This document shows positions 1-9,064 of a stretch of 64,000 bases of DNA, piece after piece (the first letter of the stretch is position 1; every line of letters starts with the position of its first letter). A program made the position numbers and the translations under genes. Source of the DNA: Clostridiales bacterium (GTDB taxonomy: Bacteria; Bacteroidota; Bacteroidia; Bacteroidales; Muribaculaceae); NCBI GenBank assembly GCA_023666645.1, contig JAMPBP010000001.1:340244-404243 (forward strand). The letters are read 5' to 3'. Below the pieces are notes generated by a model. That model saw only the letters and a list, made by a program, of their open reading frames with translations. It made no database searches and was not told the origin of the DNA.

Positions 1-291
1 TATAAGGATGCAATCCCTCAAAGAGTGAAACAGGAACGTCTCGACAAGCTCATGGAACTGCAGGAAGGAATTTCACTTGAGATCCAACAGGAAAAGGTTA
101 ACCGCACTCTTCGTGTCATCATCGACAGGGAAGATGATGACTATTATGTAGGACGAACGGAGTGGGACTCCCCCGAGGTTGATCCCGAAGTGTTGATTGA
201 AAAGACAGCACTTTTGGTTCCGGGACAATTTTCTCATGTAAAGATAAAAGAAGCACTCCCCTTTGAACTCATTGGAACTATTGTGAAATGA
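1..291 (+). CDS. rimO: Ribosomal protein S12 methylthiotransferase RimO, C-terminal end (5' truncated by window)
   Basis: The frame is open from the first base of the window, so the start lies upstream; 96 codons remain before a TGA. The segment begins in a helical stretch (QRVKQERLDKLMELQ) followed by a TRAM-type beta domain with GRTEWDSPEVD and FSHVKIKEALPFELIGTIV, which is how RimO proteins end. RimO is a radical-SAM enzyme that adds a methylthio group to an aspartate of ribosomal protein S12. The radical-SAM core is outside the window, so MiaB or MtaB relatives cannot be strictly excluded, but GRTEWDSPEVD favours RimO. The stop overlaps the start of menF as ATGA, suggesting translational coupling. 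Confidence 0.85.
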   Translation, partial: YKDAIPQRVKQERLDKLMELQEGISLEIQQEKVNRTLRVIIDREDDDYYVGRTEWDSPEVDPEVLIEKTALLVPGQFSHVKIKEALPFELIGTIVK

Positions 292-1430
292 ATCGAGCGT
301 GTAGTCTGATTACCAGTGATGAGCTTGAGAAAAACCTACAGGCCATTGCCAGAGCCCTTGACTTGAACATCTCTTTTGCCGCATTCATGAATCCGAGCGA
401 CAGCAATATCACATTTATTGCCGACATGCCCGGGCATACCCCACGCAGCCACAACCTTTTTGAAATAGTTCCATGGCTCGGCAATTATAATAATCGCATC
501 ACTATTACCGACACAGCCGGTGTCGACACTATTCTGTCCACAACTACACCCATACCGGTATCGGGAAACGTTGAAAACCTTAAACCCTATCATGTATCTA
601 CCACACGCTCACAACACAAAGGAGGTGTATTATCCATAAGCAAGGAACTCAAGGAATTGGGACGTGGCAAAACGGTCCTATCGCGCGTCATCACCGGCAA
701 TGGACCAGCCTGTGACTGCAATCGTTTCTGGGCCGAGGTAGCCCGACAACTATTTGACACTCACGATGGGTGTTTCAGATTTATCTATTTTACGCCTAAA
801 ACAGGGGCTTGGATTGGAGCCACTCCCGAACTATTGCTCAAAAACGATTTATCCACTGGAGATGCATCGACAATGGCTCTCGCCGGCACGAGACTACGAG
901 TTGAGGACAACAAAGTATGGGACAATAAAAACATATATGAACATGACATTGTCGTAGACTATATCACCGACATACTTCGTAGCTCCGCAGCCACCGATAT
1001 TCACATGACAGGGCGCAATCTTCACTATCAGCTCATAACACATCGCTGTCACGACATCACATTCAATATGAAGGGAATCGATATTGCCTCCTTGCTCGAC
1101 AGGCTTAGTCCTACACCGGCATTGGCAGGCTTTCCCCTTGAAGAATCACTCACACGCATAGCATGTCTCGAACAACACCCCCGTCGCTGCTACGGTGGTT
1201 ATCTCGCAGTTCACGATTCCAATAACTTTGAGGCCTATGTCAATCTTAGATGCGCACAGTTTTACGATGCTGATTACTGCATCTATGCCGGAGGGGGAAT
1301 CACTGCCGACTCTGACCCCGATAGCGAATGGATAGAGACGGAGAAAAAAATCGACCGCCTGCGGTCAATTATAAGAGACCATTCGATAAGTCAAGAAATG
1401 ACGGTGCCACATCTTCTTCCACAAGAATAA
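288..1430 (+). CDS. menF: Isochorismate synthase (menaquinone pathway)
   Basis: A 380-residue chorismate-binding enzyme. The C-terminal half carries the family's signature blocks: GATPELLL (about 178-185), a MALAGTR block (about 197-203), EHDIVVDYI, SPTPALAGFP, the CYGGYLAV stretch and the closing YAGGGITADSDPDSEW. Isochorismate synthases convert chorismate to isochorismate, the first committed step to menaquinone, the quinone that the Nqr complex encoded later in this window would reduce. Anthranilate or aminodeoxychorismate synthase is less likely: the length and the PTPALAGFP block fit MenF/EntC. The start overlaps the rimO stop (ATGA). No menD or menB follows; instead the 3' end overlaps convergent nrdG by 62 bp. 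Confidence 0.87.
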   Translation: MNRACSLITSDELEKNLQAIARALDLNISFAAFMNPSDSNITFIADMPGHTPRSHNLFEIVPWLGNYNNRITITDTAGVDTILSTTTPIPVSGNVENLKPYHVSTTRSQHKGGVLSISKELKELGRGKTVLSRVITGNGPACDCNRFWAEVARQLFDTHDGCFRFIYFTPKTGAWIGATPELLLKNDLSTGDASTMALAGTRLRVEDNKVWDNKNIYEHDIVVDYITDILRSSAATDIHMTGRNLHYQLITHRCHDITFNMKGIDIASLLDRLSPTPALAGFPLEESLTRIACLEQHPRRCYGGYLAVHDSNNFEAYVNLRCAQFYDADYCIYAGGGITADSDPDSEWIETEKKIDRLRSIIRDHSISQEMTVPHLLPQE

Positions 1431-1944
1431 TTCCACCGTCACCGGCCAGTGTTGCCTTCACATCAATGAGACGCTGATTAGCCGACCCTCTGAACAATAA
1501 TCCCACATCTCGTTGAGACTGGATAAACGGCCCGTCGACAAGCACATCTATATAATCAAGAATCCTTGACAACCGTGGGTCGCCTGATACCTCCTCATAG
1601 GTATATCCCGTATAACACCACACATGCCGGTTTCCCTCTTTAAGCCGTTTTGCCAGTGGCAACACAGAGTCGATGCTTGCAAGCGGATCACCACCCGACA
1701 GTGTCACATTGTAATCCTGCTCGTCGACATGCTCCATGATTTGGTCGACAGTCATGACATCTCCCTGGTCAAATGCCCATGAATGCATGTTGTGACACCC
1801 CTCGCAATGGTGATGGCAACCTGCCAGATATATCGATGTTCGCAACCCCGGACCATCGACGCTTGTCCCGTCGACAATCCTGAGTACCCGCAAACACTGA
1901 TCCTTATGACAATCCATCGTGTGAGTCTTATTTATGAACGACAC
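1369..1944 (-). CDS. nrdG: Anaerobic ribonucleotide reductase activating protein
   Basis: A small radical-SAM activase. The cluster motif is CHHHCEGC, preceded by the VDGPGLRTSIYLAGC stretch typical of NrdG/PflA proteins. TLSGGDPL is the usual SAM-binding GGE/GGD block. It generates the glycyl radical on NrdD using S-adenosylmethionine and a 4Fe-4S cluster. It follows nrdD on the same strand; the start given overlaps the nrdD stop by 17 bp. An alternative ATG at 1917 (MDCHKDQC) would leave a 10-nt gap and a more usual N-terminus, so the start is uncertain. The last 62 bp overlap the 3' end of menF on the opposite strand. Confidence 0.9.
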   Translation of the reverse strand: MSFINKTHTMDCHKDQCLRVLRIVDGTSVDGPGLRTSIYLAGCHHHCEGCHNMHSWAFDQGDVMTVDQIMEHVDEQDYNVTLSGGDPLASIDSVLPLAKRLKEGNRHVWCYTGYTYEEVSGDPRLSRILDYIDVLVDGPFIQSQRDVGLLFRGSANQRLIDVKATLAGDGGIILVEEDVAPSFLDLSNGLL

Positions 1945-4135
1945 GATCCTCGAGTTCGGCCAACTTGGCTTTATTCCATCGATCTGTGGTACCCACGAGG
2001 TAGCCTGTTATACGCTGCAGTTTATCAAGGTTGTGGCTATGACACTTGGGGCACTCCTCGAGATTATCCTGAGCATCCTCATATCCACAGTCCATGCAGC
2101 GGTTGCGGTTATGGTTTATCGATCCATATCCCATGTTGTATTTGTCAATGAGATTCACTATATCCATCACAGCCTGAGGGTTATGGGTTGCATCTCCATC
2201 GATTTCGACATAAAATATATGTCCGCCACCTGTCAATTCATGATAAGGGGCCTCAATCTGAGCTTTATGAAGCGGCGAGCAGTGGTAGTAAACCGGCACA
2301 TGGTTGGAGTTGGTGTAGTAAATCTTGTCAGTAACACCGGGGATGATTCCGAAGCTCTTGCGGTCCTTGGTAGTGAATTTACCGGCAAGTCCCTCGGCTG
2401 GCGTGGCAAGGACCGAGAAGTTATGTCCATAGGTCTCACTGAACTCATTGACACGAGAACGCATATGAGAGATGATACGCAATCCCAATTCCTGAGACTC
2501 TTTGCTCTCACCATGATGTTTACCTGTCAACGCTACCAGACATTCGGCCAGACCGATGAAGCCTATTCCCAGTGTACCTTGATTGATTACTGATTCAATG
2601 GTATCGTTTGGTCCAAGTTTATCAGCCCCATTCCACAACCGAGACATCACCAAGGGGAATTGCTTGGCAAGAGCCGTTTTCTGAAAGTCAAAGCGATCAC
2701 ACAACTGGCGGGCTGTAATTTCAAGCGTGTCATCGAGCTTTTCGAAAAAGCGACGTATACGTTCTTCTTTATCAACAATATTCATACACTCTATGGCCAG
2801 ACGCACGATATTGATTGTCGAAAAACTGATGTTTCCACGACCTATGGATGTCTTTTCACCATAACGGTTCTCAAAAACACGGGTACGACACCCCATTGTC
2901 GCTACTTCATATCTGTAACGCTCCGGATCATTGGCATTCCATTTCTCATGAACATTAAACGTAGCATCAAGATTGACAAAATTCGGGAAGAATCGACGTG
3001 CAGTAACTTTACATGCCAATTTATACAGATCATAGTTGCGATCTTCAGGTAAATAGTTCACACCCCGTTTCTTTTTCCATATTTGTATGGGGAAAATAGC
3101 TGTCGCCCCATTACCTACACCCTCATATGTCGACTTGAGCAGCTCGCGTATGATGCAACGCCCCTCGGCCGATGTATCTGTTCCATAATTGATTGAGCTG
3201 AAAACCACCTGGTTGCCGCCACGGGAATGTATGGTGTTCATATTGTGTATGAATGCTTCCATTGCTTGATGCACACGCGATGCAGTCTGGTTGATAGCAT
3301 GTGCAATGTGTCGGTCCCGGCCGGTAAGCCCATCGAGAGATCGCTTTTCAAAGTCTTCGATAGGAGCATCATATAAATCACTGAGATCTTCACCTGTCAG
3401 GGCTTCCACCTGCTTGAGCTCCTCAATGAAAGAAGATCTCACGTAGGGCGCCAGATAAAAGTCAAATGCGGGAATAGCCTGTCCGCCATGCATCTCATTC
3501 TGAGCCGTCTCAAGCGATATGCAACCAATAATCGAAGCCGTCTCAATACGCTTGGCCGGACGTGATTCTCCATGTCCCGCCATGAAGCCCGCCTTAAGAA
3601 TACGGTCAAGCGGATGCTGCACACATGTGAGCGACTTGGTGGGATAGTAGTCCTTGTCATGAATATGGAGATAACCGTTGCGCACAGCCTCCCTGGCCTC
3701 ATCACTTAGCAGATAGTCATCAACAAAAGGCTTGGTTGTCTCACTTGCAAATTTCATCATCATGCCGGCAGGTGAGTCAGTGTTCATATTGGCGTTCTCA
3801 CGAGTAATGTCGTTATTTTTAGCCTCAATGATCTCAAGGAATATATCACGTGTCTTGGCACGTCGTGCTATAGACCGCTGGTTGCGATAGGCGATATAGC
3901 GCTTGGCTACTTCCTTGCGGGTACTCTTCATTAATTCAAGTTCCACTCGGTCCTGTATCTCCTCGACCGACATCTGCTCGTTACCGGTCACACCGATCCG
4001 ATCGACTATCTTCATGATGAGAGCCTCATCTTCACCAAGCTTTGTCTGAAGCATCGCCTTGCGTATCGCTGCCTTGATCTTCTCTTCGTTGTATCCTACA
4101 ACACGTCCGTCACGTTTGAGCACTGTCTGTATCAT
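1928..4135 (-). CDS. nrdD: Anaerobic ribonucleoside-triphosphate reductase
   Basis: A 735-residue class III ribonucleotide reductase that makes dNTPs under anoxia. The N-terminus is an ATP-cone (KRDGRVVGYNEEKI), the allosteric activity domain. The catalytic barrel covers the middle. Near the C-terminus are two CxxC pairs (CMDC, CPKC) that bind structural zinc in this family, then RITGYLVGTTDRW; the second glycine, near residue 715, is the expected radical site. nrdG follows directly. Expression probably starts from the well-formed Bacteroidetes promoter at 4180-4211, giving a leader of roughly 40 nt. Length and all key motifs are intact. Confidence 0.95.
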   Translation of the reverse strand: MIQTVLKRDGRVVGYNEEKIKAAIRKAMLQTKLGEDEALIMKIVDRIGVTGNEQMSVEEIQDRVELELMKSTRKEVAKRYIAYRNQRSIARRAKTRDIFLEIIEAKNNDITRENANMNTDSPAGMMMKFASETTKPFVDDYLLSDEAREAVRNGYLHIHDKDYYPTKSLTCVQHPLDRILKAGFMAGHGESRPAKRIETASIIGCISLETAQNEMHGGQAIPAFDFYLAPYVRSSFIEELKQVEALTGEDLSDLYDAPIEDFEKRSLDGLTGRDRHIAHAINQTASRVHQAMEAFIHNMNTIHSRGGNQVVFSSINYGTDTSAEGRCIIRELLKSTYEGVGNGATAIFPIQIWKKKRGVNYLPEDRNYDLYKLACKVTARRFFPNFVNLDATFNVHEKWNANDPERYRYEVATMGCRTRVFENRYGEKTSIGRGNISFSTINIVRLAIECMNIVDKEERIRRFFEKLDDTLEITARQLCDRFDFQKTALAKQFPLVMSRLWNGADKLGPNDTIESVINQGTLGIGFIGLAECLVALTGKHHGESKESQELGLRIISHMRSRVNEFSETYGHNFSVLATPAEGLAGKFTTKDRKSFGIIPGVTDKIYYTNSNHVPVYYHCSPLHKAQIEAPYHELTGGGHIFYVEIDGDATHNPQAVMDIVNLIDKYNMGYGSINHNRNRCMDCGYEDAQDNLEECPKCHSHNLDKLQRITGYLVGTTDRWNKAKLAELEDRVVHK

Positions 4136-4179
4136 CGGGGTAGATTTATTATTCGTGAGTTGATATTTTTATTGCTCAA

Positions 4180-4211
4180 CAAAGATAAAAACCTTTTTTC
4201 GATTACACAAA
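4180..4211 (-). promoter_or_regulatory. Promoter for nrdDG
   Basis: Read on the minus strand: TTTG (complement of 4208-4211) as the -33 element, 20 bp, then TATCTTTG (complement of 4180-4187) as the -7 element. This matches the Bacteroidetes primary-sigma consensus (TTTG, 19-21 bp, TAnnTTTG). Predicted transcription start is near 4173, about 40 nt before the nrdD ATG. The remaining bases up to 4346 are AT-rich with nothing else I recognise. Confidence 0.7.
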
Positions 4212-4346
4212 ACTTTCAACCGTTATTTATCTACAAATAACAATTTGGACAATTTTTTATATAGACAAAATTATACAATACACTATACATCAATGTTTTA
4301 ACATTTCGTTTTGGACAATTCAGGCTACAACAACAGCACAAAAGTA

Positions 4347-6053
4347 TCACAAATTATTCAACATCGAAAGAGCCAGCAAGTCTTCAGCTTTCATTCCACA
4401 ACACTCCAGCTCCACACCTTCATTCTTATCATTAAGATACAGCAAGTGGGGTTCACGATAGGTCGAGGAAGCTACCGATCTGGAGATATCACTATAAGGT
4501 GTATCAAGCCCCCCAAGATCAATCATCGTGTTAAACAACGATGATGTCGAACTAACAACACGGCTACGGTTATTTCTCATCTCGGCAAGCTTCTCTGGGA
4601 ATAACTCTTCATAGGCTTTCGACACCCATGCAAGCATGGCCACATGAAGCTGGTAGTAGGTAGGCGTAGGGGAAGCATGAAGGAATCGATTACGGTCGTC
4701 GTCCATAATATCCTCGCCATGATCGGAGGCATAAACAATAGCGGCACAGCGTCCCGAATCTTCAAGCATCTGCATCAGGCTATCCAGCCACATGTCGGTA
4801 TACTCAATGGTATTATCATAGGCATTGATGAGTTTGTCACGATTATCCTTATTGACCTCCTCACACACATCAGGTTTGAAACTGCCGAATTGAGCAGGAT
4901 AACGCTCATTATACTTAAAATGAGACCCATAGCTATGAAGCACCAAGAATTGCTTGTGACTTGATGTATCGGCCAGACACTCGGCGACCAATGGCAACAT
5001 ATCGGCATCAAAGCCATGCACTCCGACCGAATCGGCATCAAGATATGAAACCACATCAGCCTGTCGGCCAAAAAGTTCGGTATATGAATTATTAGGAGCC
5101 TGATTGGAAATGAACGTAGTCTTAAAGCCGGCATCCCGAAAAGCATCGACTATACACTTCACATATTTTATCGAATCAAAATCACATGCAGTAATATTCG
5201 ACAACAGCATCGGCACGCTCTTGTGTGTGGTATTCGACTCACTGATAGCCTTATCATAGAAGACTACATTGGGACGCTGGGACAACCGTGGATTGGTTGA
5301 ACGACCATAACCACCAAGTTGCCAGTTAATCGCTCTGGAGGTCTCGCCTATCACCATGACATAAAACTCATCTACATCGCCATCATGAACCGATACAGCA
5401 TTATAACTGAATGCCTGTGAAGTGTCACCATAATGCTCAGTCTCAACCGTGCGGTCGATAGCAATCCTGATATTCCTTATCACATTTACCGGAAAAACAT
5501 TATCACTGATATCACGACCCGTAATTATTGTCCCTATAATAACAGTGGATATGCCTGATATAAAAAAGAACAATCCAATGTATCTAAAAATATAACGCAC
5601 CTCCCGTTTCATCTCACGCTTTCGCCACAGACTCACCGCAGCCCAAACCAGCGGAGGAACATATAACACCACGACAACGACCATTGCCGTTCCAAGATTG
5701 CGCAACAACTCAGTAGCCTCCGATACATTGGTCGTAACCACATTCAAAAACATATCGACAGCTATAATCGAACCGCCATAAAGGAACAGCAGGACAATCT
5801 GAAAAGCTGCCAATATAGAAAATGGCAACATAGCCCACACTGCCCAACCGGTTTTCCTAAACGCCGAAATAACCATCATATAGAATCCGAGCGGCAACAA
5901 AATATTCCCTAAGATATCAACCGCTTTCATGGACTCAGTAACACATAGCGCGACATTAGGTACCATTATGACTACACACATGCATACAGCCAGCATGGTA
6001 CAAGCAGGCTTTTTAAGCATTGATGACATGTGATTCCTTATATTCATTTTCAA
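4347..6053 (-). CDS. Phosphoethanolamine transferase, EptA/sulfatase-fold family
   Basis: 568 residues: an N-terminal membrane part with about five hydrophobic helices (roughly residues 15-170) and a periplasmic sulfatase-fold domain. The catalytic domain opens with VMVIGETSRA, has the nucleophile threonine region SNTTHKSVPML, and closes with YASDHGED and an FLHASPTP block, all characteristic of lipid A phosphoethanolamine transferases. These enzymes move phosphoethanolamine from phosphatidylethanolamine to lipid A or core sugars, lowering negative charge and cationic-peptide sensitivity. The exact acceptor cannot be told from sequence. It lies 127 bp downstream of the BamA-like gene on the same strand and may share its transcript; I found no convincing promoter of its own. 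Confidence 0.85.
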   Translation of the reverse strand: MKMNIRNHMSSMLKKPACTMLAVCMCVVIMVPNVALCVTESMKAVDILGNILLPLGFYMMVISAFRKTGWAVWAMLPFSILAAFQIVLLFLYGGSIIAVDMFLNVVTTNVSEATELLRNLGTAMVVVVVLYVPPLVWAAVSLWRKREMKREVRYIFRYIGLFFFISGISTVIIGTIITGRDISDNVFPVNVIRNIRIAIDRTVETEHYGDTSQAFSYNAVSVHDGDVDEFYVMVIGETSRAINWQLGGYGRSTNPRLSQRPNVVFYDKAISESNTTHKSVPMLLSNITACDFDSIKYVKCIVDAFRDAGFKTTFISNQAPNNSYTELFGRQADVVSYLDADSVGVHGFDADMLPLVAECLADTSSHKQFLVLHSYGSHFKYNERYPAQFGSFKPDVCEEVNKDNRDKLINAYDNTIEYTDMWLDSLMQMLEDSGRCAAIVYASDHGEDIMDDDRNRFLHASPTPTYYQLHVAMLAWVSKAYEELFPEKLAEMRNNRSRVVSSTSSLFNTMIDLGGLDTPYSDISRSVASSTYREPHLLYLNDKNEGVELECCGMKAEDLLALSMLNNL

Positions 6054-6180
6054 CCTTGAATTTTGATATATTTCCTACTGGATTACCTTTACGGAACAAA
6101 CGACACAATCACCGCCAGGATCTCCCGGCCACGCCATGAATCACAGACCCCGGCAATTCCAAACACGATAAAACACTTAT

Positions 6181-7389
6181 TTAAAATGCCTCATTGATAT
6201 TAAACACAAATCCTCTTTCTCCTTTTCCAAACCCTACATCAAACCTCACATTGACATTTTTCTTGAATTCCCAACGGAAACCACAGCCATAATTAGGCAA
6301 CAACTGCCTCATCTTGATTTGACTCAATTTAGGGAAGACAGTACCTACTCCGCCCCACACAACCACCCCCACGCGGCGGTAAACGCGTTGGCGTAGCTCG
6401 GCAGTAAAATCCATGGCACCTTTGTTACGATACCGATCCTCATAGTATCCCCTCATATTGTATGAGCCACCAAGACCGGCGAGCATTCCCCACGGAGTGT
6501 CACCGTAGGAAATGAGTGTGTGATATTGCAGTCCCAATGTACAATCGCGCCAGGTAGGAGTATACCAGCAAGCGATAAGCTCGGTCGATGAAAATGGATA
6601 ATCATTATGCATCCACTTCCCGTAATACCGCTGGGCAAGCATTATATTGAAACCATGGTGAGGAGCAGTGAGATTATCGCGGGTGTCATAGTTGACTTTG
6701 ACGCCCATCGCATAACTGAACGTGCGCATATCCTCACCCTCCCATAGATAGAGCCGGTCTTCATGTTTTGTCGTTCCCTTGACATATGTAGCCTCGACAA
6801 CAGGCCCTATATACAATCCGCGCAAAATCCTTACAAGAAAATCAACCCTACACTCAGCCATGAGACGTTTATAGGAGGTCTCGTTATCGTCATTGGAGTT
6901 ATTGACATATCCAATTCCCCAAAACTTATCGGGCATAGACTCAAAATGAGCGTCAAAATTAAGACGCATCATGTCTCGTTTGAAACGTGTAGTACCTCGC
7001 AATCCTACCGAGTAGAAACCACTCGTAGACACATCAGAATACAATGACACATTACTTAATGGTGTCAGCGAATCAGCACGGTCAGTAGAATACATGCCTG
7101 CCGCCAGCAATCCTATGCCAAACTTCTTCTCATTGGAATAATGAGGGCCGCCTATAAAACTCACATCAAACGCTTTTTCCCGATGTTCTTTATTTGTTTC
7201 ACTAAAATAGCTGATTATTCGATTGATAAGTCCCTCTTTTGAATGCTTTGCCGTGTCAGATTGTTCCTTTGTCAAACCTCCATCTAAGGCCTGAACACTA
7301 TCAGTCGGCTCCGCGACTGCTGTAGCCGGCAAAACAACCGTAAACATAAAGACCAACAGAATCTGTATTTTATACAATATATTGTTCAT
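6181..7389 (-). CDS. BamA/TamA-family outer membrane beta-barrel protein
   Basis: About 402 residues with a signal peptide (KIQILLVFMFTVVLPATAVA) and then a barrel-type sequence: alternating aromatic strands, the GLGGSYNMRGY block that matches the conserved [VIL]RG[FY] lid-loop motif of the surface-antigen (Omp85) fold, and a C-terminal strand ending GFVFNINEAF. There are no POTRA domains, so this is a short barrel-only relative rather than BamA itself; its role is probably in outer-membrane lipid or protein handling but is unknown. The start at 7389 (or 7404) is chosen because the likely -7 element lies at 7420-7427, which rules out the longer frame beginning at 7461. Weakly similar patatin-linked barrels exist, but no patatin domain is present. 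Confidence 0.72.
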   Translation of the reverse strand: MNNILYKIQILLVFMFTVVLPATAVAEPTDSVQALDGGLTKEQSDTAKHSKEGLINRIISYFSETNKEHREKAFDVSFIGGPHYSNEKKFGIGLLAAGMYSTDRADSLTPLSNVSLYSDVSTSGFYSVGLRGTTRFKRDMMRLNFDAHFESMPDKFWGIGYVNNSNDDNETSYKRLMAECRVDFLVRILRGLYIGPVVEATYVKGTTKHEDRLYLWEGEDMRTFSYAMGVKVNYDTRDNLTAPHHGFNIMLAQRYYGKWMHNDYPFSSTELIACWYTPTWRDCTLGLQYHTLISYGDTPWGMLAGLGGSYNMRGYYEDRYRNKGAMDFTAELRQRVYRRVGVVVWGGVGTVFPKLSQIKMRQLLPNYGCGFRWEFKKNVNVRFDVGFGKGERGFVFNINEAF

Positions 7390-7419
7390 GACTCGCTGAT
7401 GCATAATAAAAATTGAGCA

Positions 7420-7447
7420 CAAAGTTAATGAATTTAAATTTCCGCAA
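7420..7447 (-). promoter_or_regulatory. Promoter for the BamA-like gene
   Basis: On the minus strand TAACTTTG (complement of 7420-7427) is a good -7 element. TTG (complement of 7445-7447) lies 17 bp upstream, slightly short of the usual 19-21 bp. A start near 7413 gives a leader of about 24 nt to the ATG at 7389. The rest of the 343-bp divergent gap (7448-7618) is AT-rich with no other recognised feature. Confidence 0.5.
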
Positions 7448-7618
7448 TAATTTAATTCCAATTATTACCAATTTTTCCCACTAAATGGGCAAATACATAA
7501 TCTATACTTATCAAGAAAACACATCAAATACAAATCATGTTCATCATACCTTCCTATTTACCCCACAAACAACACATGGAACAGCCTTTAAAAAAAACGA
7601 CAAGCAGTGCCAACAGTG

Positions 7619-7649
7619 TTTCTGAATTACACAGTTTTTATTACCTTTG
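7619..7649 (+). promoter_or_regulatory. Promoter for the CHU_C surface-protein gene
   Basis: TACCTTTG at 7642-7649 is a consensus -7 element. TTT (7619-7621, followed by CTG) sits 20 bp upstream in the -33 position, an imperfect match. Predicted leader is about 77 nt before the ATG at 7733. Confidence 0.5.
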
Positions 7650-7732
7650 TAAGATAATAATCGCCCCACATTTGTGAACAAAGTATCTTTTTTCAGTTTC
7701 CATACCACGCAGCGGGCATATAAATTCAGTCA

Positions 7733-9064
7733 ATGAGAACACTTTTCCTACTTATAATAATCCTGAGTTGGACAATGGCGCGTGCACAGCTTACATTCAG
7801 TTCACTCGAAGATCCAGCTATACAGGTCAAACCCGAATCCAGCAGCGGTCTGGAATGGATTTACATTTTAAGCAATACATCGGGGGCAACCGCAACCTAT
7901 ACAGCCTCTTCAGCGACTGCGAGTGTTCAATGGGTACGTTTCAGTTCGATGGGCGGTGCCCACTCTCAGTCCGTACCATTCTCCCGCGACGGTAACAGAT
8001 GTACAATAACGCTCGAGAACGATGACATGGGCTATATTGTCACCGAAGACAACCGGCAGCACTGCTACTGGGTTGTCAATTATGCCAATCATCTCATGCA
8101 CATGGACCAAGCTACAGTCTCCAATTACGATAGCGATTGTACTACTACAGCCATCACAGTACAAGGGGCAGCCCCGGCGATAAACTACTATACGATAAAC
8201 GGAGTACCCCGCCAACTGTCGCGCGACATCACCGTAACATATCACACACTCGTGAGTGACATCGATGGATTTGACTACAAGCCAACCGATGCCTTGAAAA
8301 CCTTAGCATCCTTCGACCGGACCATACGTGTCAACGCTCCTCTATGCGACACCGATTTCACAATCGAGGGTGACCGGTTTCTCAAAGAGTGGAACCGGGC
8401 GATTTCCATCACAACCGATACATATCAGGCTACAGCTGTTGAAGCAATGACCAAAGCCACTCAACTCACACGCGACAACGACAACGAGATAAAAGATGGC
8501 GGCGGTGAATCGCTCGGAGGGTCGGCTCCTGTCGACATTACATTCCAAGCGGTCACTACCGATGCCGTAGCATTTCGCGAATGGCAGTTCTCTGGCTCGC
8601 CTGAATTCGACATTATCGACTTGCGCTACAATCAGGACGAAGTCGAGTACACATTTACTGAACAAGGCACCTCTTATGTGCGTTTTATTGCTGCCAACAA
8701 CGATGCGAGCTGTCAATGGACAAGCGAGGTGTATCAGGTGAGCATAGGAGAGTCACGCATATTGTGTCCCAATGCATTCTCCCCCGGAACATCTGAGGGC
8801 ATCAATGACGAGTGGAAAGTAAGTTACAAGTCCATTGTATCCTTCGAATGCCACATTTTCAATCAATGGGGCACTGAGATATTCTCATCCACCGACCCCT
8901 CCAGAGGGTGGGACGGACGCTATCATGGCAAGATTGTCCCTGCCGGTGTATACTATTATGTGATAAAAGCCCGTGGCGCCGACGGCAAAAACTACAACCT
9001 CTCGGGCGACATCAACACCATAGGTTATAAACAACGAACAAACACTTCAACACCTACTGAATAA
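7733..9064 (+). CDS. Secreted protein with CHU_C (gliding-motility-associated / T9SS type B) C-terminal domain
   Basis: 443 residues. A clear signal peptide (LFLLIIILSWTMARA) precedes roughly 320 residues of beta-rich sequence with no catalytic motif that I recognise. The last 90 or so residues fit the CHU_C family: CPNAFSPGTSEGINDEW, then SFECHIFNQWGTEIFSS, GWDGRYHGKIVPAGVYYYVI and a short tail. In Bacteroidota this domain is a sorting signal for type IX secretion and surface display, so the protein is likely exported across the outer membrane. Its stop overlaps the start of the lytic transglycosylase by one base (TAATG), indicating an operon with mltD-like and uvrA genes. The N-terminal function is unknown. 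Confidence 0.75.
   Translation: MRTLFLLIIILSWTMARAQLTFSSLEDPAIQVKPESSSGLEWIYILSNTSGATATYTASSATASVQWVRFSSMGGAHSQSVPFSRDGNRCTITLENDDMGYIVTEDNRQHCYWVVNYANHLMHMDQATVSNYDSDCTTTAITVQGAAPAINYYTINGVPRQLSRDITVTYHTLVSDIDGFDYKPTDALKTLASFDRTIRVNAPLCDTDFTIEGDRFLKEWNRAISITTDTYQATAVEAMTKATQLTRDNDNEIKDGGGESLGGSAPVDITFQAVTTDAVAFREWQFSGSPEFDIIDLRYNQDEVEYTFTEQGTSYVRFIAANNDASCQWTSEVYQVSIGESRILCPNAFSPGTSEGINDEWKVSYKSIVSFECHIFNQWGTEIFSSTDPSRGWDGRYHGKIVPAGVYYYVIKARGADGKNYNLSGDINTIGYKQRTNTSTPTE

Noticed and set aside
6181..7389. Full BamA (Omp85 assembly factor)
   Set aside because: The protein has no POTRA domains and is only about 400 residues; it is a barrel-only relative.
7390..7461. A longer N-terminus for the BamA-like barrel
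   Set aside because: The extra 24 residues lie upstream of or within the predicted promoter and do not look like a signal peptide; the ATG at 7389 fits better.
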